DNA of 64,000 nucleotides from Diabrotica undecimpunctata (Eukaryota > Arthropoda > Insecta > Coleoptera > Chrysomelidae), in assembly GCF_040954645.1 (NCBI RefSeq), contig NC_092806.1:127556952-127620951 (forward strand), in the 5' to 3' direction. A model generated the notes under the pieces. It did not search any database. It was not told the DNA's origin and worked only from the letters and a program-made list of their open reading frames with translations. Positions 1 to 10,004 of this stretch are shown here, piece by piece; the stretch's first letter is position 1, and the number at the start of each line of letters is the position of its first letter. The translations under genes and the position numbers were made by a program.

Positions 1-1588
1 TTTAAACTCCCCACAAGTGTTTCAATATGTAAAGTTCATTCGTGTGTGTTTGTGAGTATTTCCCGATTTCGGTTCGTATATATTTTATTGTTACATTTTA
101 TATTTTTTTAATAACACTGTTCTGCTGTATTACATTTTTATTTCCTTTAATATGATTTTTAAGAATGCATATTCTTTTGTCAATTAACCCACTAGCGCGC
201 CTCTGGCTCAGTGTTTATCTGTCGATAACAATGGACTAATCCCTTAAAACAGGGTGATACCTACCTGCTCTTTATGAAACGACAGAATTTTGCAATGCGG
301 ACGGAATTTATTGACGGATTATTGACGGATTACCCTGTAGCGCTTTTGAATACTTCATGAGATTTTATTACTCTACACTCATTAGAAATAGATTATAGTT
401 GTTAATATTATAAATATATTTGTTACAAATAGTTTTGCTTTTATTTCAGTTCCTGCTTACAGTTATAATATAGCAGAACAAGGTCAATAGTGTCTTTTCG
501 GTTTTTAAACATTATTACAGGGTATTAAATCAATAGTATTATTCCTTGTTGTTCATAACTTCATTTATTTTTTTTGTTAATTTCCTTCAGAAATTAGCTG
601 GCGCCCATTTTAGTATTTTCCTAGGCATCTCCGTATATTCTCTTATCTTACCCCTTTTATAGTTCCAGATTTTCCGGTGCATTATTATATTGTATTCTTT
701 TGGTTAAAATATCTCTTTTCCCCTTATCTCAAAGCCAAATTCTAGTGTAGTGAGGCTAGCCCGAATTCGTGCTTGAGGTTTTGTGTTTCTGTGTTCTTTT
801 GAGCTAAGCCATTCTTTTTATTATAACTTCTTTGCTAGTTCTTCTCTAATTGATCATCTCCTTCTCCATATACCACCCCTAAATTTTATTTAGGTTTCAA
901 TTGGCGCTTTTGCGTTTGCAATTTGGTTAGGTTTCAATATGATTACAGACAAGATAGAAATATAATGAAAAAGAAAGGGTAGAAGCCGGTCCCGTACGCC
1001 ACTGGTGAAAGCAAAAACGATGATATTTTGCGCTGTTTTTATAAAAGATTAAATTAAATTTAAATTTAGATTAAATGTAAAAATGCAAAGTACGAACATG
1101 GTATATACCTGAAAGATTTAATACCCTTGGGAACTTTATAAACGACTGAAATATATTTTATATTTGCTTAAACATTCGTTTTAAAATTTGCTATTTTATA
1201 AAATATTTATTTGACGTTTGTATTTTTTACTTTGCTTATAAATTAATGCCATTTGAAATATTTAAATGGCTGAATTAATAAAGTACCTGAATAGCATTTA
1301 AAAAATATTATAAAATGCAGTTTGTTTTTCGAAACACAAATATAAAACAAAGAGTTACGTGTCTAGTTAAAAACATTTTCCAATTAAAAATAGCACTGAG
1401 CCGTTATCTGTTTGTTACAATTCAAAATAAAAAACAAATATTACAGGATAGCAATTGCAAAATGTAATAATTTTTATACGATAATGCGCACTGAAACTTG
1501 ACCTAAGATTTTTTTCACGTTTATAAAAAACTTCCTAGAATAATTAATAATTGATTCGATTTTTAATTTTTAAAGGTAATATTATATA
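1..1588. other. AT-rich stretch, no gene recognised
   Basis: No reading frame here resembles a known protein and no RNA gene is visible. A short near-tandem TTATTGACGGA occurs near 310-332. The last bases (1589-1607) form the left copy of the target duplication of the RTE insertion that follows. Confidence 0.6.
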
Positions 1589-1607
1589 GATGTAATATTA
1601 TATGTAT
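1589..1607. repeat. Left 19-bp target site duplication of RTE insertion
   Basis: GATGTAATATTATATGTAT is identical to 4136-4154. The bases outside both copies differ, so the match is bounded at exactly 19 bp. It flanks the LINE at 1608-4135. Confidence 0.9.
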
Positions 1608-4135
1608 CATCATCATCATCATAAGTGGCTCGACAATCCGTTGTGGATCTTGGCCTGCTCACAAAGAAGTCGCCACTCCTGTCGATTCCTGGCAACTTCC
1701 CTCCATCTTCTAACCCCTAGAATCTGTAGGTCTTCTTCCACATCATCAATCCATCTCATTCGTGGTCGTCCTCTGCTTCTTGTGCCCTCTGGTTGTGAAA
1801 ATGTTAATCTCTTCGTGTATTCGTGATCTGACATCCTAGCAATGTGTCCAGCCCATCTAAGTCTCTGCACTTTAACGAATTTCACAATATCTGGATCGGT
1901 GTATAACTGATACAGTTCAAAGTTGTATCTTCGACGCCATAGCCCATTTTCATTTACGTCCCCAAAAATCTTTCTAAGAATTTTTCTCTCAAAAATACCA
2001 AGAAGTCTTTTATCATTTTGAGATAAGATCCACGTTTCAGCCCCATATATCAAAACTGGTCTTATTAAGGTCCTGTATATATTAAGCTTTAGTGCACGTT
2101 TTATATTTTTATTTTTTAAATGTCTCCGGAAGCCGTGAACAGTTCTGTTTGCTATTGCTATGCGTCTTTTTATTTCGTCGCTTGTCGTGTTTGTTGCGTT
2201 TACTAGCGATCCAAGATATGTAAATTCTTTGACTTGCTCAAAGGTATGGTTGTTAATTTGAATTATTTCTTGGATATTTCGAGGGTTTTTAGAAACCAAC
2301 ATATATTTGGTTTTTTCCTCGTTTACCACAAGTCCTAATTCACTTGCTGCGTCCGCAAGCCTTGTAAAACACTGCACCATGTCTCTCATACTTCTGCCCA
2401 CTATAACTATATCGTCAGCGAATGCGAGAATTTGCGTCGATCTATTAAAAATAGTTCCATTCATTCTAATATTTAATTGTCTGATTGCCTTTTCCAAGGC
2501 AATATTAAAGAGCAGACACGCCAACGCGTCCCCCTGTCTTAGACCATTATTAATGTCAAAGAAAGTAGAGTTTTCTCCTTCAATTCTAACGCATGAGTTT
2601 ACGTTTTGCATTGTTAGGTGGGTCGACTTAACTAACTTAGGTGGGATCCCAAAGTCTATCATTGCATTATATAATGCAGTTCTTTTCACACTGTCATAGG
2701 CTGCTTTGAAGTCAACGAAGAGATGGTGTGTTTCTATGTTATATTCTAGTGACTTTTCTAGAATCTGCCTATGTGCTTGAATTTGATGTGTAGTTGACTT
2801 TCCAGCAGTAAATCCGCATTGATATTGACCAACAATATCCTTTGTAAAATGTTTAAGTCTTTCAGATAATACATTGCCGAAGATCTTATACGCAGATGCT
2901 AACAGAGTAATGCCTCTATAGTTCTTACACTCCAGTTGATCCCCCTTTTTATGCAATGGACATATTATTCCCTTCAGCCACTCTTCTGGTACCCGTTCAT
3001 TCTGCCATATAAGTACTATTAGTTTATGGATTGCTGCAAAAAGTTGATCACCACCTTTTTTATACATTTCCGAACAGATGTCATCGATTCCTGGGGCTTT
3101 ATTGTCTTTGAGTTTTAGGATCGCATCTGACACTTCTCTTCTTGTTGGGTCTTCACTGTGTAGTTGACGTTGTATATTTTGTTCATTTTCTATATTGTAC
3201 TCTCCTTCAATATCGTTTATATTTAGATGTTCGCTGAAATGTTGTGCCCATCTGTTAAGAACTGAGTTTTTATCATGTAGAATTTCACCGTTAGTGTCTT
3301 TACAAATTTTTAATCGTGGTTTAAATTCTCGACGGCTAATATTTAAGGATTTGTAGTATTTCCTCGTTTCATTTTTATCGAATAAACTTTGTATCTCACT
3401 GAGAGTGTTCTGTTCGTATTCCCTCTTCTTACGTCGATGGATACGTTTTTCCTCTCTTCTAAGACGTCTATACTCTTCTTTTTTTCTCCGTGTACAACCT
3501 GCGTCAATGGTTTTTTGATATGCTGCGTTCTTTCTATTTGTGGCCATTTCGCACTCATGATCAAACCAATCATTTCTTTTTTCTGACTTGGTTTTGCCCA
3601 ATATTTCAACGGATTTCTGTAACACAATATCTCGTATATTTGCCCATAGTTGGTTAATATCTTCTTCTTCTTCTAAGTTTTTTGTCCTTATTTGGTCTTC
3701 TATTTGCTGTCTGTATACATTTGCAATGTCGGGATCTTTTAGTTTATTAATGTCGATTTTTTCTCTCCTTCTTCCCATCTCCTTTTTTAAATTGGATATT
3801 CTCTCCTTAAATCGTGTTTTAACTAGATAATGATCACTATCTATGTTTGCTCCTCTAAAAGACCTAACATCTAATAAGCTAGAGCAGTGTCTTGCATCGA
3901 TGATTATATGATCTATTTGGTTAATCGTTTCATTATCAGGAGATTTCCAAGTTCCCTTATGTATATCTTTATGGGGAAATCTTGTCCCAGCTATAACCAT
4001 GTTCTTAGACATCGCAAAGTTTATGATTCTGAGACCGTTATCATTAGATTCTACGTGTAGGCTCTCTTTTCCGATGGTGGGCGAAAATATATTCTCTCTT
4101 CCGACTTTGGCATTAAAGTCTCCTGCTATTATTTT
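1608..4135 (-). mobile_element. 5'-truncated RTE-type LINE insertion
   Basis: A minus-strand non-LTR retrotransposon bounded by a perfect 19-bp duplication. Its 3' end, at low coordinates, is a short ATG/TGA trinucleotide run (about 1608-1621) that overlaps the stop codon. A tiny 3' UTR with a microsatellite-like tail instead of poly(A) is a known habit of RTE-clade elements. The 5' end stops inside the apurinic endonuclease domain: the open frame starts at the conserved AGDFNAK motif at about 4110-4130, so the N-terminal half of the endonuclease was never copied. The insertion went into an older LINE scrap (4155-4320). The exact duplication and single open frame suggest it is fairly young. 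The RTE clade is inferred from tail type and motif style. Confidence 0.88.
1619..4012 (-). CDS. LINE reverse transcriptase with endonuclease C-terminus (partial)
   Basis: A 797-residue open frame. From the first Met, residues about 30-65 hold the end of the AP-endonuclease domain (QIDHIIID at 32-39, SDHYL at 59-63). A basic linker follows (about 150-210). The RT runs about 295-610: NKAPGIDD near 304, KNYRGITLL at 363, VDFKAAYD with the first Asp at about 433-440, GLRQGDAL at 490, and the catalytic FADD at 531-534. The C-terminal region has the usual YGAETW (656), WAGHIAR (720) and GRPRMRWIDD (748). The frame stays open beyond the Met to 4135 without a stop, so the Met is only a convenient start. 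No stop or frameshift interrupts the RT. It would act on its own RNA at a nicked target, but without a whole endonuclease and 5' UTR this copy is unlikely to move by itself. Confidence 0.85.
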   Translation of the reverse strand: MSKNMVIAGTRFPHKDIHKGTWKSPDNETINQIDHIIIDARHCSSLLDVRSFRGANIDSDHYLVKTRFKERISNLKKEMGRRREKIDINKLKDPDIANVYRQQIEDQIRTKNLEEEEDINQLWANIRDIVLQKSVEILGKTKSEKRNDWFDHECEMATNRKNAAYQKTIDAGCTRRKKEEYRRLRREEKRIHRRKKREYEQNTLSEIQSLFDKNETRKYYKSLNISRREFKPRLKICKDTNGEILHDKNSVLNRWAQHFSEHLNINDIEGEYNIENEQNIQRQLHSEDPTRREVSDAILKLKDNKAPGIDDICSEMYKKGGDQLFAAIHKLIVLIWQNERVPEEWLKGIICPLHKKGDQLECKNYRGITLLASAYKIFGNVLSERLKHFTKDIVGQYQCGFTAGKSTTHQIQAHRQILEKSLEYNIETHHLFVDFKAAYDSVKRTALYNAMIDFGIPPKLVKSTHLTMQNVNSCVRIEGENSTFFDINNGLRQGDALACLLFNIALEKAIRQLNIRMNGTIFNRSTQILAFADDIVIVGRSMRDMVQCFTRLADAASELGLVVNEEKTKYMLVSKNPRNIQEIIQINNHTFEQVKEFTYLGSLVNATNTTSDEIKRRIAIANRTVHGFRRHLKNKNIKRALKLNIYRTLIRPVLIYGAETWILSQNDKRLLGIFERKILRKIFGDVNENGLWRRRYNFELYQLYTDPDIVKFVKVQRLRWAGHIARMSDHEYTKRLTFSQPEGTRSRGRPRMRWIDDVEEDLQILGVRRWREVARNRQEWRLLCEQAKIHNGLSSHL

Positions 4136-4154
4136 GATGTAATATTATATGTAT
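4136..4154. repeat. Right 19-bp target site duplication of RTE insertion
   Basis: Exact copy of 1589-1607, directly abutting the 5'-truncated end of the LINE. Confidence 0.9.
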
Positions 4155-4320
4155 AGATCTCGTCAAAAGCCTTTTTCAAATCATATACGCAGATGTATGC
4201 ATTCTGGTTCATATATCTGCATCTCTCTATCATTATTTGTATACTGAACAGTAAGCAAGCAATAGTGTTTAACCCAGCCTGAAAGACTTGCACAACCCTT
4301 AAAAATGACGTTCGCCTCAT
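4155..4320 (-). pseudogene. Old LINE reverse transcriptase fragment
   Basis: Read on the minus strand the translation contains IERCRYMNQNAYICVYDLKKAFDE, here 4170-4240, the RT segment with the first catalytic Asp (DLKKAFD). The surrounding frame has no other RT motif and ends at the target duplication of the RTE insertion, so this scrap was the landing site. It comes from a different LINE than 4720-6190, because its motif order does not fit that one. Confidence 0.55.
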
Positions 4321-4444
4321 TGGGGCGAGGAGGATTAACTCGTGGTGTAAACAGGAATCACTCCACCCCGCTCCAATGCTCCAGACCATCTACTTCCCCC
4401 CGATAGCACTCTATTGCGCCTTAGAGCAATGATCATAATAATGA

Positions 4445-4466
4445 TCATTCTCTCATGAGAGAATGA
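4445..4466. repeat. 22-bp perfect palindrome
   Basis: TCATTCTCTCATGAGAGAATGA reads the same on both strands and sits in a cluster of smaller palindromes (AATGATCAT at 4436-4446 and ATCATTCTCTC at 4470-4480). No gene is attached. Confidence 0.7.
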
Positions 4467-4618
4467 GAAGATCATTCTCTCTCCTGATGCCAACCACAAT
4501 GTAGCTTCGGCTATTTTTTTAAATTTTAAACTGTTTGTCCTTGTGTAGTGTAGTGTAATGTACAATTTTATGTTTATAACATTCTTTGATTGTTGAATAG
4601 GCCAAAATTGACGAAATG

Positions 4619-4670
4619 CCACTGAAGATGCTCTAGGAAGCGAAAGTACTTGGGCAAGATTTAATTATTA
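4619..4670 (+). repeat. Penelope-type terminal motif, copy 1 (ribozyme-like)
   Basis: CACTGAAGATGCTCTAGGAA followed by GCGAAAGTACTTGGGCAAG parallels the sequence on the minus strand at 39928-39972. Both show CTGAAGA, a short stem-loop, then GAAAGT, which fits the CUGANGA...GAAA layout of the minimal hammerhead ribozymes reported in Penelope-like element repeats. This copy has lost part of the stem. Function is not shown. Confidence 0.35.
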
Positions 4671-4719
4671 AACTGTGCTCGATATCTGCCTTTTATTTGA
4701 TCAAAGTTCGGGCATCAAA

Positions 4720-6190
4720 GGGCATCCGTTAGTATTGTTTCTGTAACATCCATGTTATTATATCTTGCTGCAATTGCCCAGTTATCAGCGTAGCCAAATT
4801 TCTGCGAAATGGTCCTTGGCAGATCCGCGATGTATAATTAAACAGTACAGGTACCAAAACAGATCTTTAAGGCAGTCCATTGTTTAGCCCTTTTTTGACA
4901 CGGAATGCCACGGAATAGTTTACAGATAAGTCTTTGTCTCCAGACGGTATGCAGCTGATAGGTCAATGAAAGCAACGGATGTTTGTAGCTTTCTTTGAAA
5001 ACCTGCTTCAATATGTATTGTTAGGGATATGATCTGATTTGTGCAACTACAATTAGGTCTGAATCCTGGTTGCCCAATGGGTATCAATTGTATTTCTACT
5101 AATTTTGTTTTAGATTAAGTGTTCCAAAAGTTTATAGACACAGTTCAGCAGTGCAATCGGTCGGTAGTTTTGATGCTGATCATTTGCCATTCTTGGTTTT
5201 AATATAGCTATAATTGAGACCTTTTGAATGGGAGATTTTGAATAGCTATAAGGAGACCTGATTTTAAGATTGTTGTGTGGTCACGCTCTCTAGATACTCT
5301 TGAGGTTGTTAAAATGTGGGTCATTCTGTTGTGAACAATATTTGTGCCTTTGTGCTTAGTACATAGTTGGACGTCTGCTACTGCCAAGTTTTCTAAGTAA
5401 GGACCATGCTTTTCTGCTTGATTTACTGAAGTGTAGTTTTTCCACCGTCTTCATATATTTTTGTCGTCTGGCTACATCCAAACTGTGTAGTAATTCGTCC
5501 GCAATTTCTCGGTCTTGGCTTTCGTTGTATTCTTGGTGTAATTTTTCATCCCATCCAAGCACATATTCTCTTTGATATCCTCTGGGTATAGTTTTCTTCG
5601 CTGTAATAATATCCGCGCTAGCAAATCTCGTGTAGTTTTCTCTTATTGATGTTATCCCAGACATTTGTCCAATCTCTTAGTAAAAGTGGCCCAGTCTGCT
5701 TTTTTAAAGTTCCACCTAGGCCGAGGAAAAGATGTTATTATTGGTATTTTGATGCTAACTTGTATTACAACTGGTCTATGTTAGCTATGTGGAAAATCTG
5801 GGAATACTGTACCTAAAGCTATTAAGGTTTGATTGCTTATAAATGTTGAACAGTGATTTCGCCCATTTGTATAGTAACAGCATGAATGTTATTTCTCTCT
5901 TATGTAAAAGGTAGAACATAATGTGGCCATTTTCTACTTTGTTTCGAGCGTAAGTTGCTACTCCATAAACTTGATGGTAAATTGCACCCAATAAATCATA
6001 GCCATGAATTCTTTCTCTATCAAGAATAATTTGCTCTTCATTTTTTACATGGGTTTGACCACGTCAATATTATTTTCAGGGAGTATCTTTTGGGGGTACT
6101 TAAAATTACTTCTACTAATACCTTCTATATTTATTAGAGGGCACATTGGGACGCTTGATCTAAGTCATTTCGTTGCTTGGTCCTGAGAAG
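4720..6190 (-). pseudogene. Decayed Jockey-like LINE (endonuclease to RT)
   Basis: Minus-strand pieces appear in the expected order. The endonuclease start lies at about 6000-6150 (GISRSNFKYPQKILPENNIDVV and then RIHGYDLLGA; VYGVATYARNKVENG follows at 5915-5955). A deletion then joins to the RT approach (5356-5664; SSRKAWSLLRKLG, a stretch typical of Jockey-type LINEs before the RT). RT scraps follow: AFIDLSAAY near 4945 and FGYADNWAIA near 4770-4795, where the catalytic YADD has become YADN. Several frame shifts and stops separate them. The element cannot be active. Clade assignment rests on motif style and is an inference. Confidence 0.65.
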
Positions 6191-6710
6191 GTCTGTTTAA
6201 ATTGTTGATTGTAGGCATATCTTATTATGACGATGTGTTCTTGCCAGGAGACCCAGAGTTTCTAGAATGGCTGCCTATTGGCAATATTACTGGCTGGCTA
6301 TTACTCTTCCAATATGGCTGCCTAGTTGATTTAGCATTATCCAGGGTGCACGTGTAGTATTCTGCTACGGATGCAAATTACCTTTACACCCCACGTCATG
6401 ATGAAATGTCTAAGGAGTTTGTAATAGAGCCGGATTATTTTCTGTTCAAGTGTGAAGTTGAAATGTATGAAGTTTTATGGCCTATGTTTTGGTTTTTCAG
6501 CCTTAATCTTTTATTTTTATCATAACTGGTTTTAATATTCTATTAATTTGGTGGCTTTTTGCCTTTAGGACAAACATAACACGAAGTAATAGGGAGAACA
6601 CAACGTTTTGTTATAATACTTAATAATCAAAATTAAACATATCATTTATCTTAAAGGGTTATTACGTTAAAAAGGTTCTGAAACTATTTCATTGTGGCAT
6701 GTTTACACTG
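6191..6710. other. No gene recognised
   Basis: AT-rich sequence with no open frame resembling a known protein and no clear repeat structure. Confidence 0.5.
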
Positions 6711-6917
6711 ATATATTTTTTAGATGGGATTAAACGTGGATTAAACCAAAATTAATAATTGTAATGATAATTTTCTCTTTATCGGTTGGATTTTCAAACC
6801 GAAAATCGTTTCAAATTAAATTTTTAAAATTATTTTCGAATTGGAAATCGAAACATCAATAAAAAAATGGAATTATCATTACAATTAAATTTTGTTTAAT
6901 ACCATCTAAAAAATATA
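6711..6917. repeat. Inverted repeat with Penelope-associated motif inside
   Basis: The left arm (about 6711-6773) and right arm (about 6869-6917, reverse complement) share ATATATTTTTTAGATGG, ATTAAAC and AATTGTAATGATAATT with few changes; the left arm has an extra GATTAAAC unit. Between them are two head-to-tail, diverged copies of ATTTTC..GGAAATCGAAACATCAATAAA-like sequence (6791-6822 and 6833-6864), which match the motif at 12712 and 27767. Direct plus inverted terminal repeats of this kind are known for Penelope-like elements; no protein-coding part is nearby. Confidence 0.5.
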
Positions 6918-6919
6918 TG

Positions 6920-7773
6920 GATTATTGCGGTTATTCCAATAAAATTTCAGTTATCATAATATTTAATCACGCACTACTATCCATCCTACTAACGATTGAT
7001 ATTTAATACGCCTTTTTACAATAATAATTATTTGCTCTATATATTCAAACGAGCATATGGTGTATGGGTGTTGAAACAGTATCGAAAAGTATTACATTAA
7101 CTGTACCACACATAATATCGTTCTCCTAATCGCTAGGTTAAATTTAAAAAAATTGTATTGTTTAACACTCGTCTGTGGTTGTGGCCTGCTCTATACAAAC
7201 GTAATAATCATTATTCATGTCATAAATACCAATAAGTATCTTTTTCATTATATAAGACTGCGGCTGTCATGTTTTCATAAAATCGTATGTGGGCGGTTTT
7301 TACCATCATACATACATCCATTGTTTTGTAATGTGAACGAATAAATAGCGATAGGACTCCAGAGTCGAACTAGAACAAGTATGACTAATAGTATTCTTGA
7401 ATATTCTTGAATAAATTTAACTTTTTGACATTATGTGTAGTCCTTTGTGGCACTTAAGGGATACTAATAGGGGAGGAAGACAAGATCACTCTGTAAGTGC
7501 ACACAAATAAAAAACGTAACCCCGGTTTGCTCAGTACGGAAGAGATATGGGGGAAGGAGGGTTCTTTATAAAAGATATTTCTAAGAAAATAACATAATAT
7601 ATAACTAATATAATCTTATAACAACTGAAGTTTCAGATATAAAAGGTAAGTATTGAGAACCAACCGAATTTTTAAAGGATTTAATAATACAAAAAAAGTG
7701 TATACACTAGCACACAGAAAAGGAAGTTTACTATATTATTTGCGTAATAAAAAAACTAACATGTTAGTTTATC
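6920..7773. other. No gene recognised
   Basis: AT-rich, no supported coding region, RNA gene or repeat boundary. Confidence 0.5.
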
Positions 7774-8241
7774 TAAAGGTGGGTACACATATGCGAGCCG
7801 AACTGTTTGCGAACTGCTCGTGAGCTGTTCGCGAAGAGTTCGTTGAAAATATGTTTATGTTCAGGCTATCCAATACCCTAAGTATCTAATAACAAACCGA
7901 GAATTAATTTACTTCGTTATTCTAAACATTTCGGTATTTTGTTTACATTATCTGTTATTAATTTCTCTCGTTACTTTTGAGTAAGCCGCGCTCGTTCAGC
8001 AATTTTGTTTAACCGAATGATCTCATCGCACACTTAGCAGAAACAATTTATAGTCTCGAACTCCGTCCAAATTTAACTGCGAACATTCTTTGTGTTCGTC
8101 CCAAAAACCGACAGGCTGTGGTTCCTGACGAGCAACGAATGAACAGCTCGCAAGCGGTTCGTCCCGTCGTACAAATTAACGAATATAGCGTTCACAAACG
8201 GTTCGCGAACAGTTCTGCTCGCATATGTGTACTCGCCTTTA
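7774..8241. mobile_element. MITE with ~25-bp terminal inverted repeats
   Basis: The two ends are inverted copies: TAAAGGTGGGTACACATATG at the left and TAAAGGCGAGTACACATATG read inward from the right, both continuing GCGAGC and then a looser GAACTGTTYGCGAAC zone. TA is present at both outer edges (7774-7775 and 8240-8241), so a TA duplication is likely. The inside is noncoding and rich in short TTCGCGAAC-type palindromes. At 468 bp with no transposase it must depend on an enzyme supplied elsewhere. Superfamily is not clear; a TA duplication suits Tc1/mariner-like families. Confidence 0.8.
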
Positions 8242-8333
8242 TAATAAACATTCTAGAGAATGCTTCAATGCAATAAACAATTACTATATAGATATTTGAA
8301 AGAGGTGAGTTAGGCCAATAAAAGACGAACATA

Positions 8334-9836
8334 CACTCGCGATCATAAAATCCGGGTCATCTTGAAAATTTCAAGTTTCTTAAATATTTTTGCCTCTGGT
8401 GCAGTAATAACCTTTTTTTTGGCTAATGTATTTTTTATTTGTAATCGATGTTTGTTTTGAAAGAAAAAAAAATGGTTTTTTATTGTTTTTATTGAAAAAA
8501 ACAGAAAACAAATCAAATTGTTGATAAAACAGACATACGAAAAAAAATGGAAAATACAGAACGTGGTAAAAAATCAGTGAAATTTCAATGACCAATATCA
8601 TGTATTGCCTCATCTTGCTCTAATAACCTCTTGCAGACGACCGAGCATACTCTCAATTTTTCTCCGGATTACATGTTGTGGTATTTTATTCCACTCTCTC
8701 GCTAACAGATCCTTAAGCTCCTGTGCGTTGTTAGGAGGAGGTGTATGGGTTTGAATACGTTTTTTTAAATCGTCCCAGAGATGTTCGATGGGATTCAGGT
8801 CCGGAGACCTAGCTGGCCAGGGTAACCTCGTAATTCCAACTTCGTTTAAGTATTACATACTGACCATGGCAACGTGCGGTCGCACGTTGTCCTGCATAAA
8901 AACGGCGTTTTCTCCAAGCCCTGCCATGTTGGTCATAACATGTTCTTCCGGAATCTCCGTAATGTACATTCGTGCAGTTAGGGACCCATTTTCGATGAAG
9001 AGTAATTCTGTGTGGAAGTCGGAAGATATACCTCCCCAAGCCATGACCGAGCCTCCACCAAATGGCATTCTTGGAGCAATGCAAGCTTGTGAAAATCGTT
9101 CACCGTTCATTGTCGAGCAAAAGCTAGTCGTGCAACTCGAGGCACCCGGCGAAGTGGCGGTCATCTAGCCATTACCCGAGAAGATAGTCAAGAAGAATGA
9201 AGTCTTCTTCTGACTGTTGCAACACTAAAATTGCGATTTCGTACTTCCTCTAGACGATTTTGATGCATAACCGCAGTTGAGGTCCGGTTTCGTAAAGTCT
9301 ATAACACAAGGAAACGGTCATCTAGTGCCTTGGTCGTTCTTCTTCGTCCAGAGCTAGGTCGCCTGGTTAGCAAACTTGCCTCCTGAAAGCGTTGAAGCAC
9401 TCGTTGAACCGTAGAAAGGCTTACGCCAACAATTTTTGCGACTTGCCGTTGAGTGTGACCGTCTTCCACAAGTGCAACAATTTGTGCCGTTTCAACAACA
9501 GTCAAAGGCATTTTTGTCAAAAAATAAACACTAATAATGGCACTAATAAACACTAATGGTGGCAATAATAAACGTTTGTCCGTTGCATTTGAACAGAAAG
9601 TCGAAGTACAAACGAGACATTTAAAACAAGCGGAGTTACAGGCAGCGTTCATTTTGGGAAGTGTGCACTTTACCGCGAAATCGGCACTATTGGAATTCTT
9701 TGTTACAAAGGAAATCGCAACAATGCTCAGAAACATGCATTAGTTTGTATTTGTGTTATTATTATTTACGATAAAGCTCGTTAAAAATGAAATATCTGAG
9801 ATTTTCAAGGTGACCCGGATTTTATGATCGCGAGTG
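8334..9836 (-). mobile_element. Tc1-like DNA transposon, inactive
   Basis: Terminal inverted repeats of about 40 bp begin CACTCGCGATCATAAAATCC at 8334 and, on the other strand, at 9836; they continue GGGTCAYCTTGAAAATYTCA. TA flanks both ends (8332-8333, 9837-9838), the fixed target of the Tc1/mariner superfamily. The 1503-bp length suits one transposase gene, here read on the minus strand and broken (8574-9511). Confidence 0.92.
8574..9511 (-). pseudogene. Tc1-like transposase, broken (first catalytic Asp lost)
   Basis: The start is the Met of MPLTVVETAQIVALVEDG (9511). An N-terminal helix-turn-helix follows (QRQVAKIVGVSLSTVQRVLQR), then RRPSSGRRRTT, typical of the Tc1 DNA-binding half. TGA/TAG stops fall at about 9282, 9193 and 9166. 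A frame change and a deletion near 9110-9140 remove the region that normally carries the first catalytic Asp. The frame resumes at GERFSQACIAPRMPFGGGSVMAWGGIS, with FMQDNVRPHVA (second Asp) at about 8885, then, after another shift, SPDLNPIEHLWDDLK (Glu) at about 8785. The enzyme would cut and paste the element at TA sites; this copy cannot. Confidence 0.85.
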
Positions 9837-10004
9837 TATATCTTTAGTACCTCAGCTAAATAATAGACCAATTATGTATCATACCAATACCGTTCAGGTC
9901 CAAATAATTTGTAAATTAATGTGGATTTAAAAATGGCGAATTACTGGCCGATTTTTTTTGGTCGGGAAGATCATGCATCGACGCTATATTTATAATGAAG
10001 CAAG

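Noticed and set aside
1602..1826. Plus-strand frame beginning MYHHHHHK, like a His-tagged peptide
   Set aside because: The His run is the (CAT)n tail of the RTE LINE read on the wrong strand; the rest is the antisense of the LINE C-terminus.
8380..8613. Hydrophobic 77-codon minus frame, Phe/Leu rich, membrane-like
   Set aside because: Lies in the Tc1-like element's 3' noncoding part and overlaps the true transposase end in another frame; composition follows the T-rich sequence.
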